Positions 1-8,074 of a stretch of DNA of 64,000 nt are shown piece after piece (position 1 is the stretch's first letter; each line of letters opens with the position of its first letter). This DNA is from Sphingomonas spermidinifaciens (GTDB lineage: Bacteria > Pseudomonadota > Alphaproteobacteria > Sphingomonadales > Sphingomonadaceae): positions 1,612,001 through 1,676,000 of the forward strand of contig NZ_NWMW01000001.1 in the NCBI RefSeq assembly GCF_002351485.1. Direction: 5' to 3'. A model generated the notes under the pieces. It was given only the letters and a program-made list of their open reading frames with translations. It was not told the DNA's origin and did not search any database. The position numbers were made by a program, and so were the translations under genes.

Positions 1-2
1 TC

Positions 3-113
3 GTCGGCGCGGGTCTTGGCACCAGCCTGTTGCCGCTCCGGCTGGTGGCGGTGCCCGACCTGTGGCTGGTGACGCTCAGCCCGCCCGCGCCAGCAGCGCC
101 CGCGCCTGTTTGA
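3..113 (+). CDS. Possible 3' end of a gene cut by the window edge
   Basis: One plus-strand frame is open from the window edge to a TGA at 111-113. It reads as a hydrophobic, glycine-rich stretch containing GLGTSLLPLRLVAVPD, then a proline/alanine tail. The pattern resembles the last beta-strands of a LysR effector domain, but 36 residues are too few to decide. The end overlaps the convergent lyase gene by 38 bases. It may be a chance open frame in GC-rich DNA. Confidence 0.25.
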   Translation, partial: VGAGLGTSLLPLRLVAVPDLWLVTLSPPAPAAPAPV

Positions 114-897
114 GGTGGGGCGCGTCGATCATCCGGCCACCCAGCTGGAGCGCCCCCGCGCCGGGGTTCTGCGCGAACGCGGTGACGATCCGCCGCGCCT
201 GTTCGACCGCCTCTGCCGAGGGCGTGAAGGCGGCGTTGATCGGCGCGACCTGCGCCGGGTGGATCGCCATCATGCCCGTGAACCCGTCGCGCGCGCCCGT
301 CTCGGCATAGCGCGCGATCCCTGCCTCATCCTTGATCGCCGGGAACACCGTCTCGATCGCGGGCACCCCCGCGGCGTGCGCGCCGAACAGGATCAGCGCG
401 CGGACGACGCGGTAAGGGTCGGTGTAGCCGCCGCTCTCCTCGCGACTGGTCGCCGCGCCGATCGCCGCGGGCAGGTCCTCCGCCCCCCAGGTCAGCCCGG
501 CCAGCCGGCCCGCGACCGCGCCATAGTCGCCGAGCGCGAACACGGCGCGCGGCGTCTCGGTCGCGATCGGCAGGATTGGCGGCGCTCCGTCCCCCAGCAG
601 CGCCGCCAGCGCCTCGACGCTCGCCGCACCTTCGGCCTTGGGCAGCACAATGCCGTCGGCCCGCGCGGCGATCTCCGCATCTGCGTCGATCCATTCGCTG
701 CCGAGCGGGTTGACGCGGACGAAGATGCGTGCGGCGTGTCGCTCGCCGAGAAACGCCGCCACTGCGTCGCGCGCACGCGCCTTCGCCTCGGGCACGACCG
801 AGTCCTCCAGGTCGAGGATCAGCGCGTCGGCGCCCGAGGCCAGCGCCTTGGCGAAGCGCTCTGGCCGGTCGCCGGGGACGAAAAGCAGCGACCTCAT
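76..897 (-). CDS. HpcH/HpaI (CitE-like) CoA-ester lyase
   Basis: A 273-residue protein of the citrate-lyase beta / citramalyl-CoA lyase family, TIM-barrel enzymes that cleave beta-hydroxyacyl-CoA thioesters with Mg2+. It opens with [17 protein letters not shown] and has the family motif DLEDSV near residue 30, a conserved Arg in FVRVNP, and [13 protein letters not shown] carrying the acidic metal ligands. Length is normal for the family. It is the last gene of the leucine operon and overlaps the MaoC gene by four bases. In that position it could cleave 3-hydroxy-3-methylglutaryl-CoA or citramalyl-CoA; the substrate cannot be read from sequence. Family call is firm, role is inference. Confidence 0.85.
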   Translation of the reverse strand: MRSLLFVPGDRPERFAKALASGADALILDLEDSVVPEAKARARDAVAAFLGERHAARIFVRVNPLGSEWIDADAEIAARADGIVLPKAEGAASVEALAALLGDGAPPILPIATETPRAVFALGDYGAVAGRLAGLTWGAEDLPAAIGAATSREESGGYTDPYRVVRALILFGAHAAGVPAIETVFPAIKDEAGIARYAETGARDGFTGMMAIHPAQVAPINAAFTPSAEAVEQARRIVTAFAQNPGAGALQLGGRMIDAPHLKQARALLARAG

Positions 898-1346
898 GCC
901 GGCCGCGACTTCAGAAGCGCCGAGCGAAAGCAGCGGCAGACGACTTCGTCGCGCTGGTTGAGCATCTCGTGCTGCCAGGTGACGATCCCCTGCCCCGGCC
1001 GCGACCTGGAGGGACGAAGCTCGGTGACTTCGCTCGTCGCGCGCAGCGTGTCGCCGATGAACACCGGCGCGGGCATGACGAGCTGGTCATAGCCGAGATT
1101 GGCGACGAGGCTGCCGAGCGTCGTCTCCCCCACGCTCAGCCCCACCATCAGCGCGAATGTGAAGGTGCTGTTGACTAGAATGCGCCCGAACTCCGACGCC
1201 GCCGCTGCTTCGGCATCCAGATGCAGCGGCTGCGGATTGTGCGTCATGGTGGAAAAGAGAAGGTTGTCTGTCTCGGTCACCGTGCGCCGGATCGGATGCT
1301 CGATCCGGTCGCCGACCTGCCATTCGTCGAAAAAACGGCCCGCCAT
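894..1346 (-). CDS. MaoC-family (R)-enoyl-CoA hydratase
   Basis: A 150-residue single hot-dog-fold MaoC-type hydratase. The hydratase-2 signature is visible near residues 35-50, where [14 protein letters not shown] supplies the Asn and His expected of the Asp/His catalytic pair, followed by the [10 protein letters not shown] segment typical of bacterial MaoC proteins. It adds water across an enoyl-CoA double bond in the cytoplasm. The stop of the biotin-carboxylase gene and this start touch at 1346, so translation is probably coupled. It may hydrate 3-methylglutaconyl-CoA in place of a crotonase, or itaconyl/mesaconyl-CoA together with the lyase next to it. No crotonase-type hydratase is visible in the operon. 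Confidence 0.85.
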   Translation of the reverse strand: MAGRFFDEWQVGDRIEHPIRRTVTETDNLLFSTMTHNPQPLHLDAEAAAASEFGRILVNSTFTFALMVGLSVGETTLGSLVANLGYDQLVMPAPVFIGDTLRATSEVTELRPSRSRPGQGIVTWQHEMLNQRDEVVCRCFRSALLKSRPA

Positions 1347-3325
1347 CAGACCTCTCCCCGCTCGATCCGTGCGAGCAGCGCCTCGACCTGCACCTGCGCG
1401 CCGGCCCGCGCGTCGAGTTCGGCGACGATGCCATCGAACGGCGCGGTAAGCGTATGCTCCATCTTCATCGCTTCCAGCGTCAGCAGCTTCTGGCCCTTAA
1501 CGACGGCATCGCCCGCAGCAACCTCGACCGACAGCACCCGCCCCGGCATCGGCGACAGGATCGCACCGTCGGCGGCGGCGCCGGCCGCACCGAGCGGCGG
1601 TCGTAGCGAAGCGCGATGCCCGTCGCCTCGCTCGAACAGCACCACGCCATCCCCATCGCCGACAAACGCCGGTTCGAAGCTGCCGTCGGCCCATCCATGT
1701 GCCAGCGAAACCGGCGCGCAGGTCGCCGTACGTGGCGCCCCGTCGATCCAGATCACGGCGTCCTCGCGCGCCGGCGCATTCAGGCGAAAGCCGCGCGGCC
1801 CGACGGTCGGCCCGTCGCTCGAAGTAGACGCGGCAAGCAGCGTCAGCGCGTGCCTTGCCGCATCATCAGAAAGCGCGGCCGGCTGGGTCAGGGAATCGCC
1901 GGCCTCCGCGATGAAGCCGGTCGTCACCTCTCCGTCTCCGAAGCGCGTCTCTCGCAACAGGCGCGCCAGAAAGGCGGCGTTCGTGCGCAGCGGCCAGACC
2001 TCGACCCCATCGCAAGCCGCAGCTAGTCGTTCGATCGCCGTATCGCGGTTTTCGGCATGGACAATCAGCTTGGCGATCATCGGGTCGTAGAAGGTCGATA
2101 CCGAAGAGCCGGCTTCGACCCCAGTTTCTACGCGCAAGGGCGAGGGCGGCATCCAGTCTGGTGCGTTGCCTTCAAATCTGCCCGCTTCGGCCGACGCCAA
2201 GATCGAGAGCAGTGGCGGCATCGAGCGGTCTAGCACCAGATGATCCAGCCGCCCCGTCGACGGCAGGAACCCGCGCGCCGGGTCTTCCGCATACAGCCGC
2301 GCCTCAACCGCGTGCCCCTCGATCGACAGCTCGTCCTGCCGCTTCGGCAGCGGTTCGCCACCCGCCACGCGCAGTTGCCATTCGACCAGATCGACGCCGG
2401 TGATCTCCTCGGTCACCGGATGCTCGACCTGGAGCCGGGTGTTCATTTCCATGAACCAGGTGCGGTCGGCGCGCAGGCCCTCGCTAGCGTCGGCGATAAA
2501 CTCGATCGTGCCCGCGCCGACATAATCGACCGCCTGCGCCGCGCGCACGGCTGCGGCGCAGATCGCCTCGCGCGTCGCCTCGTCCATGCCGGGCGCGGGC
2601 GCTTCCTCGATCACCTTCTGGTGGCGGCGCTGGAGCGAGCAGTCGCGCTCGAACAGGTGGACGACGTTTCCGTGCGTGTCACCGAACACCTGCACCTCGA
2701 TGTGCCGGGGCGACAGGATGTATTTCTCGATCAGCACGCGATCGTCGCCGAACGACGCCGCCGCCTCGCGCTTGCACGACGCCAGCGCGTCGGCGAAGTC
2801 GGCGGCCGCCTCGACCCGGCGCATCCCCTTGCCGCCGCCGCCCGCCACCGCCTTGATGAGCACGGGATAGCCGATCGCGTCGGCCTCTGCCTGCAAGCGC
2901 TCGAGCGACTGGTCCTCGCCCAGATAGCCGGGCGTGACGGGCACGCCCGCCTCGGCCATCAGCTTCTTGGCCGCGTCCTTCAGCCCCATCGCGCGAATCG
3001 AATGCGGCGTCGCGCCGACCCAGATCAGACCCGCGGCCGCCACCCCCTCCGCGAACTTCGCATTTTCGGAGAGGAAACCGTAGCCGGGATGGATTGCCTC
3101 CGCCCCCGCCGCCTTTGCCGCGGCGATGATCTTGTCGCCGACCAGATAGCTCTCGCGCGCTGGCGACGGGCCGATATGCACCGCCTTGTCGGCTTGGCGG
3201 ACATGCAAAGCGCCGGCGTCGGCGTCCGAATAGACCGCGACCGTGCGGATGCCAATGCGACGCGCGGTCCGGATGATACGGCAAGCGATTTCGCCGCGAT
3301 TGGCAATGAGGAGGGAGCGGATCAT
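1346..3325 (-). CDS. mccA: Methylcrotonyl-CoA carboxylase alpha (biotin carboxylase) subunit
   Basis: A 659-residue biotin-dependent carboxylase subunit. The N-terminal biotin-carboxylase domain starts [19 protein letters not shown] and has the ATP-grasp glycine loop AGGGGKGMR near residue 165 and [13 protein letters not shown] near residue 295. The C-terminal biotinyl domain has EAMKMEH with the biotin-accepting Lys near 621. It carboxylates biotin with ATP and bicarbonate for the partner beta subunit. Pairing with the beta subunit and isovaleryl-CoA dehydrogenase points to 3-methylcrotonyl-CoA in leucine breakdown rather than propionyl-CoA or acetyl-CoA. It overlaps the upstream cysteine-peptidase-like gene by four bases. 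Confidence 0.93.
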   Translation of the reverse strand: MIRSLLIANRGEIACRIIRTARRIGIRTVAVYSDADAGALHVRQADKAVHIGPSPARESYLVGDKIIAAAKAAGAEAIHPGYGFLSENAKFAEGVAAAGLIWVGATPHSIRAMGLKDAAKKLMAEAGVPVTPGYLGEDQSLERLQAEADAIGYPVLIKAVAGGGGKGMRRVEAAADFADALASCKREAAASFGDDRVLIEKYILSPRHIEVQVFGDTHGNVVHLFERDCSLQRRHQKVIEEAPAPGMDEATREAICAAAVRAAQAVDYVGAGTIEFIADASEGLRADRTWFMEMNTRLQVEHPVTEEITGVDLVEWQLRVAGGEPLPKRQDELSIEGHAVEARLYAEDPARGFLPSTGRLDHLVLDRSMPPLLSILASAEAGRFEGNAPDWMPPSPLRVETGVEAGSSVSTFYDPMIAKLIVHAENRDTAIERLAAACDGVEVWPLRTNAAFLARLLRETRFGDGEVTTGFIAEAGDSLTQPAALSDDAARHALTLLAASTSSDGPTVGPRGFRLNAPAREDAVIWIDGAPRTATCAPVSLAHGWADGSFEPAFVGDGDGVVLFERGDGHRASLRPPLGAAGAAADGAILSPMPGRVLSVEVAAGDAVVKGQKLLTLEAMKMEHTLTAPFDGIVAELDARAGAQVQVEALLARIERGEV

Positions 3326-3711
3326 CGTGCTTTCACTGGCAAGTAGGTGCGAATACGGAGAGGAGCCTCCGCGGCGCCGTGCTGAACGTAAGGATCAAGG
3401 ACTCGCCGACCACGCGCATCCCAGACGGCCCAGTGACCGCACCACTCTTCATCCACTTTCAGCCAGCAGCTAAGTAGTGCATCATCAGCCAAACGGTTGA
3501 GATTTATTGAGGCGAGCCGGATCGAAGATGCTCGCAAGGGCTCACGCCCAAAGTGCTTTAGACCCGCAACAATGGCTTTAGCCTTAACTCCACTTACCTT
3601 AAAGCCAGCATCGACCAGATAGTCGCGCGCCTCATTTAGTGTCACGCCCGCCAGCATTGCCAAAGCTGCTACGCCGCAGTCAGTGCTGGTCTCCTGAGCA
3701 ATGTAACGCAT
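3322..3711 (-). CDS. Small C39-like putative cysteine peptidase inside the leucine operon
   Basis: A 129-residue protein beginning MRYIAQETSTDCGVAALAML. The DCGVAALAM segment matches the catalytic-cysteine motif of C39 / bacteriocin-processing-like peptidases, and GHWAVWDARGRRVLDPY near residue 92 gives the expected His followed by Asp. There is no signal peptide, membrane segment or ABC domain, so it is a stand-alone domain. The ATG at 3711 lies two bases after the mccB stop. The gene is visibly AT-richer than its neighbours, with TTA, AGT and ATT codons, which suggests insertion into a pre-existing operon. Its function here is unknown; it could also be a catalytically dead C39-like fold. 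Confidence 0.7.
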   Translation of the reverse strand: MRYIAQETSTDCGVAALAMLAGVTLNEARDYLVDAGFKVSGVKAKAIVAGLKHFGREPLRASSIRLASINLNRLADDALLSCWLKVDEEWCGHWAVWDARGRRVLDPYVQHGAAEAPLRIRTYLPVKAR

Positions 3712-3713
3712 GG

Positions 3714-5315
3714 TCACATCCGGAACACGCCGAACGACGGGCGCTCGGGAATGGGGGCGTTGAGGCTGGCGGCGAGCGCGAGGCCGAGGACGTCGCGCGT
3801 CTGCACCGGATCGACGATCCCGTCGTCCCAAAGGCGAGCGGTCGCGTGCCAAGGGTTGCCCTCGTCCTCGTAACGCTGGCGGATCGGCGACTTGAAGCCC
3901 TCCGCCTCCTCCGGCGTCCAGCTGGCGGAATCGCGGTGGACGGTGGCGAGTACGCTGGCTGCCTGCTCGCCGCCCATCACGCTGATGCGGCTGTTGGGCC
4001 ACGAGAACAGGAACCGCGGGCTGTAGGCGCGCCCGCACATCCCGTAATTGCCCGCACCGAAACTGCCGCCGATCAGCACCGTCAGCTTTGGCACCGTCGC
4101 TGTCGCGACCGCGGTGACGAGCTTGGCGCCATGCTTGGCGATCCCCTCCGCCTCGTACTTGCCCCCGACCATGAAGCCCGAGATGTTCTGGAGGAACAGG
4201 AGCGGCACGCGTCGCTGGCACGCCAGCTCGATAAAATGCGCGCCTTTCACCGCGCTCTCGCTGAAGAGCACGCCGTTGTTGGCGAGGATCGCGACCGGCA
4301 TCCCCCAGATATGCGCGAAGCCGCAGACGAGGCTCGATCCATAAAGCGCCTTGAACTCGTGAAACTCGCTACCGTCGATCAGCCGCGCGATCACCTCATG
4401 CACGTCGTACGGCGCGCGCACGTCCTGCGGGATGATGCCGTATAGCTCCTCCGCCGCATATTCCGGCGCGCGTGGCTCCCTGAGAGTCAGGCCGTTGGCG
4501 AAATTGGCGGGCAGCGTCGAGACGATATCGCGGACGATCGTCAGCGCATGCTCGTCATTCTCGGCGACGTGATCGACTACGCCCGACCGGCGTCCATGCA
4601 GATCGCCGCCGCCCAGATCCTCGGCACTGATCTCCTCGCCCGTCGCCGCCTTTACCAGCGGCGGGCCGGCAAGGAAGATGGTGCCCTGATTGCGGACGAT
4701 CACGCTCTCGTCGCTCATGGCGGGGACATAAGCGCCGCCGGCGGTGCAACTCCCCATCACGCAGGCGATCTGGGCGATGCCCTTGGCGCTCATGTTCGCC
4801 TGATTGAAGAAAATGCGACCGAAATGGTCGCGGTCGGGAAACACCTCGGCCTGATGCGGCAGGTTGGCACCGCCGCTATCGACGAGGTAGATGCACGGCA
4901 GCCGGTTGGCCTCTGCGATCTCCTGAGCGCGCAGATGCTTCTTCACCGTCATCGGAAAATAGGTGCCGCCCTTCACCGTCGCATCGTTGGCGACGATCAT
5001 GACGGTTCGGCCGGAGACGCGGCCGATGCCCGCGATCACGCCTGCGCCGGGCACCTCGCCGTCATAGAGGTCGACCGCCGCAAGCTGCCCCACCTCGAGG
5101 AACGGCGATCCCGGATCGAGCAGCCGCTCGACCCGCTCGCGGGGCAGCAGCTTGCCGCGCGCAATGTGCTTCTCGCGCGCCTTTTCGCTGCCGCCGAGCG
5201 CGGCGTTCGCGACGTCGGCGCGCAGCTTCTCGGCGAGTGCGCGATTGTGTGCGGCGTTGGCGCGGAAGGTGTCGCTATCGGGCTGGACCTGCGTCGGCAG
5301 GACCGGTGCGCTCAT
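3714..5315 (-). CDS. mccB: Methylcrotonyl-CoA carboxylase beta (carboxyltransferase) subunit
   Basis: A 533-residue acyl-CoA carboxyltransferase that moves carboxyl from biotin to 3-methylcrotonyl-CoA, giving 3-methylglutaconyl-CoA. The two crotonase-like halves are clear. The N half has [21 protein letters not shown] and [13 protein letters not shown]. The C half has NISGFMVG and the oxyanion-hole loop [20 protein letters not shown]. Length and motifs fit MccB rather than propionyl-CoA carboxylase beta. The start overlaps the ivd stop by four bases, so it is translated as the second gene of the operon. Confidence 0.95.
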   Translation of the reverse strand: MSAPVLPTQVQPDSDTFRANAAHNRALAEKLRADVANAALGGSEKAREKHIARGKLLPRERVERLLDPGSPFLEVGQLAAVDLYDGEVPGAGVIAGIGRVSGRTVMIVANDATVKGGTYFPMTVKKHLRAQEIAEANRLPCIYLVDSGGANLPHQAEVFPDRDHFGRIFFNQANMSAKGIAQIACVMGSCTAGGAYVPAMSDESVIVRNQGTIFLAGPPLVKAATGEEISAEDLGGGDLHGRRSGVVDHVAENDEHALTIVRDIVSTLPANFANGLTLREPRAPEYAAEELYGIIPQDVRAPYDVHEVIARLIDGSEFHEFKALYGSSLVCGFAHIWGMPVAILANNGVLFSESAVKGAHFIELACQRRVPLLFLQNISGFMVGGKYEAEGIAKHGAKLVTAVATATVPKLTVLIGGSFGAGNYGMCGRAYSPRFLFSWPNSRISVMGGEQAASVLATVHRDSASWTPEEAEGFKSPIRQRYEDEGNPWHATARLWDDGIVDPVQTRDVLGLALAASLNAPIPERPSFGVFRM

Positions 5316-6481
5316 TGCGCCACCCGCTCGGCCGCGCCGATCAGTTCGCGGCCGATCAGCATCCGGCGAATCTCGTTGGTCCCCGCGCCGATGTCGAGCA
5401 GCTTGGCATCACGCAGGAACCGCTCGACCGGCCAGTCCTTGGTATAGCCCGCGCCCCCCAGCGCCTGCACCGCCTCGCCCGCGACCTTGAAGGCGTTCTC
5501 GCTCGCCAGCAGGATCGCGCCCGCCGCATCGAACCGCGTGGTCCGCCCCGCATCGCAGCTTCGAGCCACCGCATAGACATAGGCTCGCGCTGAATTGAGC
5601 GCGACGTACATGTCAGCGACCTTGGCCTGCATCAGCTGGAAGCTGCCGATCGGCACACCGAACTGCCGGCGCTCGCGCAGGTATGGCACCACCACGTCGA
5701 GGGACGCCTGCATGATGCCGAGCTGGATGCCGGCGAGGACGGTGCGCTCGTAATCGAGGCCGCTCATCAGCACGCCGACGCCGCCATTCTCCGGCCCCAT
5801 CACGTTCTCGGCGGGCACGAAACAGTCGTCGAACACCAGCTCCGCGGTCGGCGAGCCGCGCATGCCCATCTTGTCGATCTTCTGCCCGATCGAGAAGCCG
5901 GGCATGTCCTTCTCGATCAGGAAGGTGGTGATCCCGCGCGACCCCTCGCCGGTCTTGGCGTAGACAACGAGCACGTCGGCATACGCTGCGTTTGTGATCC
6001 AGAACTTGGTGCCGTTGAGCACCCAGCCGCCCTCAGCCGGCGTCGCGCCCAGCTTCATCGAGACGACGTCGGAACCCGCGCCAGCCTCCGACATGGCGAG
6101 GCTGCCGACATGCTCGCCGGAGATCAGCTTGGGCAGATACTTCGCCTTCTGCTCAGGCGATGCCCAGCGCGCGATCTGGTTGACGCACAGGTTCGAGTGC
6201 GCGCCGTAGCTGAGCCCGATCGAGGCAGAGGCACGCGCCACTTCCTCGCACGCGATCACATGTTCGAGATAGCCGAGACCCAGCCCCCCGTCCGCCTCAG
6301 CGACGGTGATGCCGTGCAGGCCGAGTTCGCCCATCGCCGCCCACAATTGCTCGCGCGGGAACCAGTCCTCGGCGTCGATCCGCGCGGCGAGCGGCGCGAT
6401 CCGCTCGCTCGCGAAACGCTGCGTCACCTCGCGGATCATGTCGGCGCTCTCGCCCAGCGCGAAGTCGAAATCAGGGGTCAT
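5312..6481 (-). CDS. ivd: Isovaleryl-CoA dehydrogenase
   Basis: A 389-residue acyl-CoA dehydrogenase that oxidises isovaleryl-CoA to 3-methylcrotonyl-CoA using FAD and passes electrons to ETF. Domain order is the usual helical N domain, middle beta domain ([25 protein letters not shown]) and helical C domain. The catalytic Glu sits in [12 protein letters not shown] near residue 245, the position typical of isovaleryl-CoA dehydrogenases. [20 protein letters not shown] near the end is the FAD/tetramer signature. The ATG at 6481 was chosen because the frame upstream of it only mirrors the LysR gene on the other strand. It is the first gene of the operon, divergent from the LysR gene. Confidence 0.95.
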   Translation of the reverse strand: MTPDFDFALGESADMIREVTQRFASERIAPLAARIDAEDWFPREQLWAAMGELGLHGITVAEADGGLGLGYLEHVIACEEVARASASIGLSYGAHSNLCVNQIARWASPEQKAKYLPKLISGEHVGSLAMSEAGAGSDVVSMKLGATPAEGGWVLNGTKFWITNAAYADVLVVYAKTGEGSRGITTFLIEKDMPGFSIGQKIDKMGMRGSPTAELVFDDCFVPAENVMGPENGGVGVLMSGLDYERTVLAGIQLGIMQASLDVVVPYLRERRQFGVPIGSFQLMQAKVADMYVALNSARAYVYAVARSCDAGRTTRFDAAGAILLASENAFKVAGEAVQALGGAGYTKDWPVERFLRDAKLLDIGAGTNEIRRMLIGRELIGAAERVAQ

Positions 6482-6561
6482 GCCCTCTCCAGTCCTGGCT
6501 TTTCGCGACCTTCTACCCCGCCGGGCGGCGAGAGGGAAATTGATACAGCTGGAATCGGGCG

Positions 6562-6576
6562 ATAGATACGGTCTAT
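6562..6576. promoter_or_regulatory. LysR-type palindrome over the regulator start codon
   Basis: The 15-base sequence ATAGATACGGTCTAT is a perfect 5-base inverted repeat around 5 bases, and it fits the loose T-N11-A pattern of LysR sites. It lies in the 93-base space between ivd and the LysR gene and covers the first two bases of the LysR start codon, as expected of an autorepressor site. Binding is inferred. Confidence 0.4.
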
Positions 6577-7429
6577 GATCGACCGCTATCTGCTGCGCTA
6601 TTTCCTGGGGGTGGTCGACCACGGCAACTTCTCGCGCGCCGCCCGCGCGGCCGGGGTGTCGCAGCCGACGCTGTCGTCGGGCATCGCCAAGCTGGAGCGG
6701 CTGGTCGGCGCGCCGGTGTTCGAGCGCGACAGCCGCCGCGTCGAACTGACGCCCGCGGGCACCCGCCTGCTCGCCCATGCGCGCCGGATCGAGGCGGAGT
6801 TCGCCGAGGTCGAGCGTGCGGGCGCCGACACCGCCCCCGCGCGCCTGATCCGCATCGGCATCGCCCCCTCGATCCCCGCGGCAATGGTCGAGCGCGCCGT
6901 CGCCGCCGCGCGCGCGGCCGCGCCTGACGAACGCCTCGAACTGGTCGAGGGCACGCGCCGCGACCTGATCGCTCGCCTCGACCGCCGCCGCCTCGACGCC
7001 GTGGCCGCGCCGGCCGAGGGCAACTTCACCGGCGAGCTGTTGTTCGAGGAAGGCTATGCCGTCGCCATGGCCTCGACCCACCGCCTCGCCGGCCGCGAAC
7101 GCGTGACGGCAGAGGAAATCGCCGGGGAAACGATGCTGGTCCGCCGCCACTGCGAGGCGCTCGCCGCGGTCAGCCGCCACTTCACCGACCGCGGCGTGCG
7201 CCCGTTCATGGCCGCGCGCACCACCAACGACGAATGGGCACTGGCGCACGTCCGCGCGGGTCTGGGGATCACGGTGATGCCGCGGTGTTTCGCGGGGTCG
7301 GGGGTGGCAATGGCGGACCTCACCGGGTTCGACCGGCGGCGGCGCGTGGCGATGATGGTGGATGCGGCGGGCGGACGCGCGGCGGCGTCGGGGAGCTATG
7401 CGGCGATGCTGGAGGCGTTGCGGGGGTAG
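6575..7429 (+). CDS. LysR-family transcriptional regulator
   Basis: A 284-residue regulator. The N-terminal winged helix-turn-helix covers about residues 1-60 (YFLGVVDHGNFSRAARAAG, then VSQPTLSSGIAKLERLVG and FERDSRRVELTPAG). A periplasmic-binding-like effector domain follows (IRIGIAPSIPAAMVERA to VRAGLGITVMPRCFA). It is divergent from the leucine/isovalerate operon, the classical position for a LysR regulator of the neighbouring genes, and a palindrome overlaps its start codon. In other bacteria the liu genes are often under a MerR regulator instead, so this link is inferred. The upstream Shine-Dalgarno sequence is weak. Confidence 0.88.
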   Translation: MIDRYLLRYFLGVVDHGNFSRAARAAGVSQPTLSSGIAKLERLVGAPVFERDSRRVELTPAGTRLLAHARRIEAEFAEVERAGADTAPARLIRIGIAPSIPAAMVERAVAAARAAAPDERLELVEGTRRDLIARLDRRRLDAVAAPAEGNFTGELLFEEGYAVAMASTHRLAGRERVTAEEIAGETMLVRRHCEALAAVSRHFTDRGVRPFMAARTTNDEWALAHVRAGLGITVMPRCFAGSGVAMADLTGFDRRRRVAMMVDAAGGRAAASGSYAAMLEALRG

Positions 7430-7494
7430 GCTATCCGCAACCACGGTAGTGTCAGTCGGAACAGCGGAGCGGACGACTTCGGATCACTCTACTC

Positions 7495-7562
7495 CGTCAT
7501 TGCGAGCGTAGCGAAGCAATCCAGCGCCGGAACTGGATTGCTTCGCTGCGCTCGCAATGACG
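7495..7562. repeat. Long inverted repeat (30-base arms), REP-like
   Basis: Arms 7495-7524 and 7533-7562 are reverse complements at 29 of 30 bases, with an 8-base loop. The arm starts CGTCATTGCGAGCGTAGCG. It lies just after the LysR gene and could end its transcript as a strong hairpin, although no T-run follows. Dispersed elements of this kind occur in many alphaproteobacterial genomes. Confidence 0.85.
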
Positions 7563-7612
7563 TTGGATGCGATGTCATCCTGCGATAGCTGACGATCGGG
7601 TCGGCGTTTCCT

Positions 7613-8035
7613 TCAGATCGGACTTTCTGGTGATGGGCCATCCAGATCGTAGCGTCTTCGCCAATCCAAGTATCTTCCCTCCCAGACCTGCAAGATGGCG
7701 ACCCACTCGGCGCCCATTGAGTTTCCCATGCAGTTATAGCCATCTTCGCCAAGATGAAACGGAGGGTCATCGCCGACCTCGATGCAAGTGCCGGTGGCGC
7801 TATCAAACGGATAGCCCAAAACGGGCTCAATTCCTCCGACTTCTAGCCTCGCAGTGGTCCCGATTGCAGTTTCGAACACTCGTTGGCAGTTCTGACAACA
7901 GACGCGGACAAGCAGCTGCGTATGTTGCCCCCGCGTATGGTCCGGGTGATAGTCGCAATATCGAGGAACTCCGCTGAGCCACCATTTGGGTGGCTCTGCG
8001 ATCCGATCGGTGATGTCCATCAGCGGCACGTGCAT
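7613..8035 (-). CDS. Hypothetical protein with a cysteine/histidine-rich N half
   Basis: A 140-residue protein not recognised as a named family. Residues 18-60 contain WWLSGVPRYCDYHPDH followed by VRVCCQNCQRVFE, a spacing that could bind zinc. The second half (LGEDGYNCMGNSMGAEWVAI, then WEGRYLDWRRRYDLD) is rich in Trp, Asp and Gly. The composition is protein-like and not a mirror of another gene, and it lies in an otherwise empty stretch. The start could equally be the Met five residues downstream (8020). DNA here is AT-richer than the surroundings. No neighbour suggests a function. Confidence 0.55.
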   Translation of the reverse strand: MHVPLMDITDRIAEPPKWWLSGVPRYCDYHPDHTRGQHTQLLVRVCCQNCQRVFETAIGTTARLEVGGIEPVLGYPFDSATGTCIEVGDDPPFHLGEDGYNCMGNSMGAEWVAILQVWEGRYLDWRRRYDLDGPSPESPI

Positions 8036-8074
8036 TTCGTCTATCCTGATCTGTCAAAACAGGAGTGAGTCCCC

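Noticed and set aside
3714..4221. N-terminal extension of the cysteine-peptidase-like protein
   Set aside because: It is a shifted frame of mccB; the real ATG at 3711 gives the motif at the expected place.
5312..7444. Extended isovaleryl-CoA dehydrogenase with 320 extra N-terminal residues
   Set aside because: The extra part is antisense to the LysR gene and lacks any domain; the family start is at 6481.
7489..7830. 113-codon minus-strand frame running through the 30-base inverted repeat
   Set aside because: It is a shifted frame of the hypothetical gene at 7613 plus repeat sequence.
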